Positions 17,701-22,928 of a DNA stretch of 22,928 nucleotides are shown here, piece by piece. Location: NCBI GenBank assembly GCA_001275005.1, contig JWZX01002417.1:1-22928 (forward strand), given 5' to 3'. The position numbers were made by a program, and so were the translations under genes. Source of the DNA: Chrysochromulina tobinii (lineage: Eukaryota; Haptophyta; Prymnesiales; Chrysochromulinaceae). Under the pieces are notes generated by a model that was given only the letters and a program-made list of their open reading frames with translations, ran no database searches and was not told the DNA's origin. Positions within the stretch are counted from its first letter, which is position 1. Each line of letters opens with the position of its first letter.

Positions 17701-18353
17701 ACTCTGATGCCCCCCGGTAGGTACTCCTCGATGCGTCGGCCTCGCACTACCCATCCGATGACGAATTACTTGCCACGTGGCGCTCCGATGACGCGTGGCA
17801 CACGTACCGACGGGCGCTCAACGGCTGCGTCAGTGCCAACGGCTCTCGTGACGGGCCCACGACGGCGCGCGACAAGCCTCCGTCAGGCGGACCCTGGCGT
17901 ACCGACATCTGGACGGCGTCGGGGCGGGGCGGCGTGGCAGCGCTGCCGAGCTACAGCGAGCCGCGCGTTTCGTCAGACCGAGGGTGCGCCGCTCTGACGA
18001 AACGCGGAGGCGATCTCGATGCTCTGACGAAACGCGGAGGCGCTCTCGATGCTCTGACGAAACGCGGAGGCGCGCTCGATGCGGACTCGCGCCTTTATGA
18101 ATGGGCGTCCGAGCACCTCGACAGGCACGTCATCGAACCCATCAAGGATGGCTTGCTCGTCTCTTACCCGAAGCCCCAGCCACCCGCCCATCTCGGCGCA
18201 CCAACGCCCGCCCCGTCCGTCCGCGAGCGCGCCGCACCCAACCGACTGTGGCGAAAAGCGGCGGGCGGCGACTTCGCGAGAGAGAGAGTGAGTGCGAATG
18301 CGATTGCGCTCGACCATGCGCTCCGAACTCTCGAGCTCGTTCAGGACACCTGA
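14760..18353 (+). CDS. Three-domain cyclic-nucleotide-binding protein with EF hands inserted in the first domain
   Basis: Six exons: 14760-15680, 15893-16093, 16174-16395, 16506-16682, 16937-17641 and 17721-18353. All joins are phase 0, giving about 952 residues. CNBD1 begins near residue 122 (LKLFSSQMRR, PGQVLCAQGEPTRVFHVVLSG). It is then interrupted by a repeat of APQQ and two EF hands (loops DKDGNGFIEASE at about 233-244 and DKDGSGQIEDDE at 270-281). Exon 2 (VESFGLAALTNDI) looks like its second half. CNBD2 spans exons 4-5, with LSGQLQ and the phosphate-binding cassette GDTLGEMALVSSQKRAADVL. CNBD3 follows, with FGEIGVLTGAKRSASV. The last exon has a three-copy ALTKRGG(D/A)LD repeat and no catalytic domain. 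It resembles a stand-alone regulatory subunit of a cyclic-nucleotide kinase, which would respond to cAMP/cGMP and Ca2+. A second ATG lies at 14781. Confidence 0.78.
15360..15431 (+). repeat. 12-bp tandem repeat coding for APQQ
   Basis: Five copies of GCACCGCAGCAG and a sixth variant copy (GCACAGCAGCAG) encode an (Ala-Pro-Gln-Gln)n linker between the first half of CNBD1 and the EF hands. Copy number is probably variable. Confidence 0.92.
15681..15892 (+). other. Intron 1 of the cyclic-nucleotide-binding gene (212 nt) with 68-bp duplication at its acceptor
   Basis: The donor is CGAGAG|GTGAGG and the acceptor CCTCATCAG|GTCGAG, phase 0. The acceptor with about 40 bases of exon is duplicated 68 bases upstream (AGGTCGAG at 15823 and 15891). 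Using the upstream copy would shift the frame. The exon end (GTGGGGATCTTCCGAGAG) has a near copy at about 15750. The interior has GATTGCATGCGTGGG repeats. Confidence 0.8.
16094..16173 (+). other. Intron 2 of the cyclic-nucleotide-binding gene (80 nt)
   Basis: The donor is GAGCGG|GTAGGA and the acceptor CCCTCATCAG|GTGGGA, phase 0, joining GRGER to VGVQGDGN. The interior has GACTGCCTCTGACTGCC-like repeats and the shared GATGGCCTCCCTCATCAG tail. Intron start and next exon start are only weakly alike. Confidence 0.75.
16396..16505 (+). other. Intron 3 of the cyclic-nucleotide-binding gene (110 nt)
   Basis: The donor is GTCGCAG|GTGCGT and the acceptor GATCGCAG|CTCAAA, phase 0, joining FRTPSQ to LKLITSVMLATHFF, the first helix of CNBD2. 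An earlier acceptor at 16434 would put a stop codon in frame, so the later one is chosen. It lacks the TGATG repeats. Confidence 0.65.
16683..16936 (+). other. Intron 4 of the cyclic-nucleotide-binding gene (254 nt) with duplicated donor region
   Basis: The donor is CTCCAA|GTGAGA and the acceptor GGCGCAG|GTGAGC, phase 0, splitting CNBD2 between LSGQLQ and VSVDGAVLG. The exon end plus intron start at 16671-16697 recurs at 16759-16785 with two mismatches, giving a second potential donor. Short repeats of GATTTGGGCAG and GATTGAGCTCT fill the rest. Confidence 0.78.
17642..17720 (+). other. Intron 5 of the cyclic-nucleotide-binding gene (79 nt)
   Basis: The donor is AAGCAG|GTGCCC and the acceptor CCCGGTAG|GTACTC, phase 0. 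Unspliced, the frame stops at once in CTCTGATGA. The interior is three to four copies of CTCTGATGACG. Splicing opens a 210-codon last exon in the same frame. Confidence 0.75.
17991..18080 (+). repeat. 30-bp tandem repeat, three copies, in the last exon
   Basis: GCTCTGACGAAACGCGGAGG followed by CGATCTCGAT (with variants) is present three times and codes for ALTKRGG(D/A)LD. The sequence just upstream (GCGTTTCGTCAGA) is partly the reverse complement of the repeat, so a hairpin could form. Confidence 0.9.
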
Positions 18354-18619
18354 CACTCTCATTCACACCGAAAGCCGTGCCACACTCGGCAATTGAATTT
18401 AAAACGGAATTTTCAGAAAAGACGTTCAATCATGTGGTAGGAGGGTTGGCTGGCGCCGGGTGCGCAACAAGGCAAACCCGGCAAAGGCTTAGGTTAAAAG
18501 GCGTTAAATTAGTTCATTGTCCCATGATCCTCGAGCGCGTGGCCCGCCGTCCACGCAGCAGGCAGCGGGAAGCTGGCACAGACAGATGCGGACGGCGCAC
18601 TCATATCTGCTCGTGGCAC
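18354..18619. other. Convergent 3' region
   Basis: A 266-base gap between the 3' ends of the cyclic-nucleotide-binding gene (+) and the lipocalin gene (-). A locally AT-richer stretch at 18389-18420 may serve 3' end formation. No gene is seen. Confidence 0.4.
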
Positions 18620-19186
18620 TCAGGCGCTCCACTCCTGCGGCACGGGCTTGACCTTGCTCATGTCGTACCCGAGCTCCTCGGGCACTGCGAGCATCTGGCG
18701 CAGCCTCTCGGCCGGTGGATTGGACTCACGGGCCATGACCCACAATAGCGAGCGGTCGGGGTAGCCGACCGTCATGCTGCTGTAGTCGTCGGCGCAGTCG
18801 ATGATGATGTAGCGGAGCTTGACGGGCAGCGCCCAGCCCAGCACAATCGGCGAGACGCGCCACTCGGTGCCCGTCGTCACCGCGTCGTAGAACCATCCGC
18901 GCTGTTTCATGACGGTGCGCGGGGCCGTCGGCGAGCCCTTGGCGAAGCTCAACGTCACGAGGAATCGCTTATTGGCCTCATCCCACTCGTACTCCTCCGT
19001 CTCGTTGTAGACCCCCGGGATCTTTTCGATAAAGTTTGGGATCACGTGCGTCACGAACCACTTGCCCATGCACTTCATGGGGTCGATCGTCTTCGTTGAG
19101 GCCTCGAGCGGCGGCAGCGCAGCCCCAGCCTTTGCAGCCCAACGCAGGCTGTGCTTGGGGGTCGCATCGTCTGTGGGCGCAGACAT
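18620..19186 (-). CDS. Lipocalin of the Blc / temperature-induced (apoD-like) type
   Basis: A single exon of 188 residues, close to the usual length of this family. MGKWFVTHVIPNF (40-52) holds the lipocalin G-x-W motif (G41, W43). EEYEWDEANKRFLVTLSFAK (64-83) fits successive barrel strands. DYSSMTVGYPDRSLLWVMAR (134-153) matches the Blc/TIL signature of the last strands. An eight-stranded barrel binding a hydrophobic ligand is expected. In plants and bacteria such proteins protect membranes from oxidative or temperature stress. There is no lipoprotein or classical signal peptide, so a cytosolic or peripheral membrane location is likely. The start at 19186 leaves a 35-residue leader before the barrel. 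It is convergent with the cyclic-nucleotide gene and divergent from the gene at 19563. Confidence 0.85.
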   Translation of the reverse strand: MSAPTDDATPKHSLRWAAKAGAALPPLEASTKTIDPMKCMGKWFVTHVIPNFIEKIPGVYNETEEYEWDEANKRFLVTLSFAKGSPTAPRTVMKQRGWFYDAVTTGTEWRVSPIVLGWALPVKLRYIIIDCADDYSSMTVGYPDRSLLWVMARESNPPAERLRQMLAVPEELGYDMSKVKPVPQEWSA

Positions 19187-19562
19187 GCCGGGGTGGCGCC
19201 CGATGTCCTCCGAAATCTAGCACGGCACTTTCCTGGGAAAATCTCAAACCGAGCACCGACCACCGTCCGCACGGGACGATCGCCACGCATGGCACCCGCA
19301 CCTTGCAAATTCACAATGATCGCTTTGCGGATGAGCATGTGAAGTCTGGGGGTTCACCGCCCATGTCGGCGGGCGCGCTCCCTCCCGAGTTCATATTTGG
19401 GTCTCGCCGATCTTCTCTTATAGGCTGTTTCTCAGCTCTCTGCCTGCATGTGTCTCAGTTGAGGCCTGGCCTGTATTGTATTGTTTTGTCTTCACGGCTG
19501 TCCTGCTTACGTGTTGTGTGTATTAACATGAAAGAAGCTCGAACGTTCTGCGTTCTGCGCGT
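19187..19562. promoter_or_regulatory. Divergent intergenic region
   Basis: A 376-base gap between the lipocalin start (-) and the start of the modular secreted protein (+), expected to contain both promoters. A T-rich stretch is present at about 19465-19530 (GTATTGTATTGTTTTG). No specific element can be assigned. Confidence 0.45.
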
Positions 19563-22500
19563 ATGGCGGCGCTGGATGCGCGGGTGGTGTGCGAGGTCGG
19601 CCGGTTGGTGATCGTGTCGACGATCGTGGCCGCGTGCGTGCATCTGCTCTCAGCGACGAGCGCGAGGCTGAATCTATTTGAATGCTCCTTTCGTGATCGA
19701 ACAGATGATTTCGGTCGCCGCCATTCCGCCACAAAGTGTGCGGCGGCCGCGGCCGGGCCCCTCACGCACTTGCTCGCTAGAGGCAGCTCCGCTGTGTTGC
19801 GCGCTGTCCTCATGGTCAAGCAGCTGTGCTACGACGAGAGCAGCCTCGAGGCGATTTCCTCCTCCCACGCGATGGCGGTGACCATCATGTACCAGTTGGG
19901 GATCGGCTTTGTTGGTGCGGAGCCTTTCGAGGTCTTCACGACGGACCGGCTGGCCAACACCTCGATCTCGTCGCCGCCGAGTCGGGCGTGGACCCCGGGC
20001 GTGGTCACCACAGTTGCCTATGCCGCGTCCACACGGGCGAGATCAGCATTGTCACCACCGATTCGTCCGCGAGTGCTGCCGTAGAGAAAACCTTGAGCAC
20101 ATTCGTCCTCGCAGACGCGGACGCGGCGAGCGCTTTCTTCAATCTTGGGGTGACGACCGAGCCCACCATCGCCGTGGAGACGGTCACTCGACCATCGCGC
20201 GAGTCGGTGCGCAAGTACATCCTCTGATGATGACCTCTGATGATGACCTCTGATGATGACCATTGATGATGACCTCTGATGATGACCTCTGATGACCTCT
20301 GATGATGACCTCTGATGACCTCTGATGATGACCTCTGATTGCCTCCCTCATCAGGTGCGCGAGAACATCCTCTTCGGGCTGCCGTTTCATCAGGGGAGAT
20401 ATTCGAGATGCGTCGCGAGATCGGAACTCGAGGCGGATCTCGCGCAGCACGCCAACTCGGAGTGACCATCGTGCTTGCCACGAATCAGGCATGCTCCTCG
20501 TCACTGATGGCCCCTGATGATGATTGATCGCCATTGATTACATGCTCTCGGAGGTACCATCGTGTTCGCACCTCTACGGCCGCGCCGAGGTGACTGATGA
20601 GACCTGATTGCCTCCCTCACGGCATGCAGGCGCACCTCGTTTGACCGCCCTGAAGTGATTCGCATCCTCCTTCTCGAGTGTATCGGTGTGCTCGTTGGGC
20701 TCGCGCCGTACCGGGCGCTCCGGTCTGAGTGTATGCATGGGGCTTCACCGCAGATGTTGGATGCCCTGGGATGCGCCGACTCTGTGGTCGACGTGGACGC
20801 GAGCGAGCACTTGACCAATCTCGGTCTAAATCTTGCGTCTTCAGACGACGGCACAGTGACGGGCGGGGTGGCGGCGGCGGCGGCGGACACCGAGGCGGTG
20901 GCTGTGGCGGCCGAGGCGGCGGCGGCCTCACGCGAGACAGATGCGGCGGCCTTTAGCGCCGCCTCGGGTGTCCGCACCTTACGCATTTCGGACGCGAGAT
21001 TTGAGGGACGGACGTTGGACAGACGCTTGGTCGAGACGCTCTGTGCCGCTGAGTGCCGTTGAGTGCCTCTGATGGCCTCTGATGACCTCTGATGACCTCT
21101 GATGATCCTGATGGCCTCTGATGGCCTTTGATAACTTGACTCGATTGCCATTGTCAGCGGCCCGTGCATGTTCACGACGCCCGGCTGCACCAACTCGAGC
21201 GCATCCAACTATGACGCCGGCGCCACCGTCAACGCCGGCAGCTGCATTCACTTCGCGCCCGGCTGCCTGGACCCGACGGCTCTCTCGCCACCTCCACCCT
21301 CTTCGCCACCGCCATCGCCTCCGCCGTCGCCACCACCGTCGCCGCCCCCGCCATCACCACCGCCGCCGTCAAAGCCACCGTTGCCGCCTCCGCCATCTCC
21401 GCCGGCACCGTCTCCGACTCCACCAACTCTGCCACCACCATCGCCGCCGCCGTCGCCGCCCCCGCCATTTCCGCCGCCGCCGCCGCCGCCGCGTCTGTCA
21501 CCGCCGCCATCACCACCGCCGTAGCCGCCGCCGACGCCGCCGCCGTCGCCACCCCCACCATCTCCGCCATCGCCGTCGCCATCGCCGTCGCCGTCGCCGT
21601 CGCCGCCGTCGCCGTCGCCGCCGTCGCCGACGCCACCTTCGTCTTCGCCACCTTGACCGCCGCCAAAGCCTCACCGCCACAAAGACCTACACAATGCCGG
21701 CGAAAACCCTGTTACGCCCTCCTGGTGAGCACTGATAAGCACTGATGAGATCTGATGAGCCCTCCTGATGAGCATTGATGAGCACCTATGAGATCTGCTG
21801 AGCACTGATGAGAACTGCTGAGCACTGCTGAGCACTGATGAGTCTGGATGAGCAATGATGTAGTCCTGATGAGCAGTGATGAGCACTGATGAGCGCTCCT
21901 GATGAGCGCTCCTGATGAGCCCTCCTGATGCGCACGGATGGGCACTGATGAACCCTGATGAGCCCTTCTGATCGTGATGAGCACTGTTGAGCACCGATGA
22001 GCACTGATGAGCATTTGATGAGCACTGATTAGCCCTTAACTCGAACTTGATGGCGCTTGATGGCGCTTGATAGGGCTCTTCATTGCCTCTTCTCTCTTCT
22101 GAGTACCGTCCGATTGCGTCTCTCGTATCAGGTATGGCTCGCGCCACCGGCTGTGTTTCGGCTCGAACGGCAACAGCGCCGCCGCCAAATCGGAGAAGCT
22201 GCTCAAGAAAGATGCGTACATGGTCATCATCGACTTGAATGAGGGCAATCACGCAAAGCTCCTGTTCTCGTCGGTGACCAAGTACGAGGAGGCGCGCACG
22301 CACCCCCGTGACGTGCTACAGGTGCGTGCCCCTCCTGATGGCGTCTGATTTCCTCTCTCATCGCCACGAGCACCGCCGCCACCCATGCCTCCGCCGCCAC
22401 CGCCCTCGCCGCCAGCTCCATCGCCGCTGCCGCCATCTCCGCCGCCATCCTCTTCTCCCCCGCGTTCATCGACGCCCTCATCTCCGCCACCCTCGCCGCC

Positions 22501-22657
22501 ACCCGCTCTTTGGCCACCGTTGCCTCCACCATCGCCACCTCCGCATGCCCCACCGCCGCCGTCGCCGTCGCTACCCTCGCCGCCGCCGCCGCCGCCGCCT
22601 CACCGCCGCGCCCTTGCCCGGCGTATAGAGTATAAACAAAGAGCGTCTCGAGACTGA
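19563..22657 (+). CDS. Probable secreted modular protein with Cys motif and proline tracts, many small introns (model uncertain)
   Basis: The ATG at 19563 opens MAALDARVVCEVGRLVIVST, a hydrophobic segment to about residue 34 that could be a signal peptide or anchor. A frame change before about 20014 is unresolved. From there the model is consistent: exon to 20206, then 20355-20461, 20554-20589 (36 nt), 20630-21052, 21158-21724 (or 21520), 22132-22321 and 22371-22657. Recognisable pieces are a Ser/Ala-rich module (TTDSSASAAVEKTLSTFVLA) and the motif GCTNSSASNYDAGATVNAGS plus C, like the GCTDxxAxNY repeats of extracellular proteins. Two (SPPP)n tracts, as in cell-wall and pherophorin-like proteins, are also present. 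An extracellular or cell-surface role is inferred. In the first proline tract a TAG (21522) and a TGA (21654) interrupt the frame, so part of it may be intronic or the gene may be decaying. The last exon's acceptor is weak. Confidence 0.45.
20207..20354 (+). other. Intron with duplicated border and TGATGATGACCTC array (148 nt)
   Basis: The donor is GAGTCG|GTGCGC and the acceptor CCTCATCAG|GTGCGC, phase 0. The first 19 bases of the intron (20207-20225) match the first 19 of the next exon (20355-20373) except for two. The interior is about nine TGATGATGACCTC/TGATGACCTC units, ending in the shared GATTGCCTCCCTCATCAG. Confidence 0.8.
20462..20553 (+). other. Intron with imperfect duplicated border (92 nt)
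   Basis: The donor is TCGGA|GTGACC and the acceptor CTCGGAG|GTACCA, phase 2. Intron start (GTGACCATCGTGCTTGCC) and next exon start (GTACCATCGTGTTCGC) are near copies, and both are preceded by CTCGGA. The frame is preserved into a 36-nt exon. Confidence 0.6.
20590..20629 (+). other. Very short intron (40 nt)
   Basis: The donor is GCCGAG|GTGACT and the acceptor GGCATGCAG|GCGCAC, phase 2. It contains ACTGATGAGACCTGATT and the GCCTCCCTCA tail, so it is almost nothing but the family's 3' module. It joins the 36-nt exon to the long exon 20630-21052 in frame. Confidence 0.6.
21053..21157 (+). other. Intron with TGATGGCCTC repeats (105 nt)
   Basis: The donor is CGCTGA|GTGCCG and the acceptor CATTGTCAG|CGGCCC, phase 2, joining TLCAA to GPCMFTTPGC. 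The repeat unit is TGATG(G/A)CCTC, in the same orientation as transcription. Confidence 0.65.
21287..21660 (+). repeat. CCG-rich repeat coding for Pro/Ser-Pro tract
   Basis: Trinucleotide-biased CCG/CCA/TCG repeats encode SPPPSPPPPSPPPP-like sequence in one frame and Arg/His-rich or Ala-rich sequence in the others. The proline frame is chosen because it continues the cysteine-motif exon. It has in-frame stops at 21522 and 21654. Confidence 0.85.
21725..22131 (+). other. Long intron with TGAGCACTGA minisatellite (about 407 nt)
   Basis: The donor is CTCCTG|GTGAGC and the acceptor CTCGTATCAG|GTATGG, phase 2. Positions 21725-22035 consist of dozens of irregular copies of GATGAGCACT. An alternative donor at 21521 (GTAGCC) has the same phase and would also remove the two in-frame stops of the proline tract. 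Confidence 0.65.
22322..22370 (+). other. Candidate short intron (49 nt) before second proline tract
   Basis: The donor CTACAG|GTGCGT is good. The interior holds CCTGATGGCGTCTGATTTCC and the tail CTCTCTCATC, as in the other introns. The acceptor GCCACGAG is weak, and its phase would open the Ala-rich rather than the Pro-rich frame, so the exact 3' end is unsure. Confidence 0.4.
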
Positions 22658-22928
22658 AACCACCATCCGAGACTGATAAACGCTAGCCAACTTAGACGTT
22701 AGACCGATAGGCGGGTGATTTAAGTCTGGTCTGGTGAGTGGTGACTCTCATCTCTGCTCACAGCGGTGGCGGCTGGCGCGCGACGTGAGCCATCACGTTA
22801 CATCAGGATCGTGGGGGTTCACGTTACATCATGCGAGAATCGTGGCTGTCTGGAGCGGCGGGTGAGATGCTAGGCCGCGCGCCGATCGGCGCGCGTCAGT
22901 GGGCGATCTCGAAAATCCTGGAGCCCCC
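22658..22928. other. 3' flank, no gene recognised
   Basis: 271 bases at the window edge. The 13-mer TCACGTTACATCA occurs twice (22793-22805 and 22819-22831), each followed by a GATCGTGG/GAATCGTGG-like sequence, suggesting a short direct repeat or paired sites. No coding sequence could be supported. Confidence 0.35.

Noticed and set aside
21121-21735. 204-residue Arg/His-rich frame
   Set aside because: Out-of-frame reading of the CCG-rich proline tract; it does not keep the cysteine motif frame.
20222-22035. TGATGA and CTGA motifs as box C/D snoRNA or hammerhead ribozyme cores
   Set aside because: The motifs recur every few bases without guide-length gaps, terminal stems or a correctly placed GAAA; a tandem repeat explains them.

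Overview
This window looks like nuclear DNA of a GC-rich, gene-dense eukaryotic alga with a complex (secondary) plastid. Coding sequences are interrupted by short GT-AG introns. Neighbouring genes are only about 150-500 bp apart, often divergent or convergent. One gene encodes an N-terminal signal peptide followed by a transit-peptide-like stretch (bipartite plastid targeting). A haptophyte is my best guess, with a pelagophyte or other stramenopile alga as alternative. This is inference from composition and gene style, not from a marker gene.

Layout. 1-696: two adjacent copies of a foldback (inverted-repeat) element. 697-1875: no gene recognised. 1876-3504 (-): fucosyltransferase-like glycosyltransferase. 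4016-4978 (-): Cet1-type mRNA 5'-triphosphatase (capping). 5457-8236 (-): long, mostly disordered protein with four copies of a short acidic repeat and a C-terminal armadillo-like segment, two exons. 8488-11233 (+): CW zinc finger, PARP catalytic domain and three DUF5710-like modules. 11234-12399: spacer with a minisatellite. 12400-14603 (-): plastid-targeted coiled-coil protein with SAP and UBA-like ends, five exons. 14760-18353 (+): protein with three cyclic-nucleotide-binding domains, the first split by two EF hands, six exons. 18620-19186 (-): Blc/TIL-type lipocalin. 19563-22657 (+): probable secreted modular protein with a cysteine motif and proline tracts, many tiny introns, model uncertain.

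The most interesting feature is the introns. In several introns of three genes on both strands, the first 19-32 nt of the intron, sometimes with the preceding exon end, are a near copy of the sequence around the next exon start. Both splice sites thus derive from a duplicated AG|GT. The space between is filled with short tandem repeats built on TGATG/TGATT, and many introns end in a shared CCTCCCTCATCAG-like tail. A second intron family, with a common block around TTGCATGC, occurs in two different genes. Together they look like snapshots of recent intron birth by tandem duplication plus repeat expansion, or by introner-like insertion.

The genes do not form an obvious pathway. They are housekeeping and signalling genes in a compact eukaryotic neighbourhood, with probable shared promoters between the divergent pairs at 8237-8487, 14604-14759 and 19187-19562.
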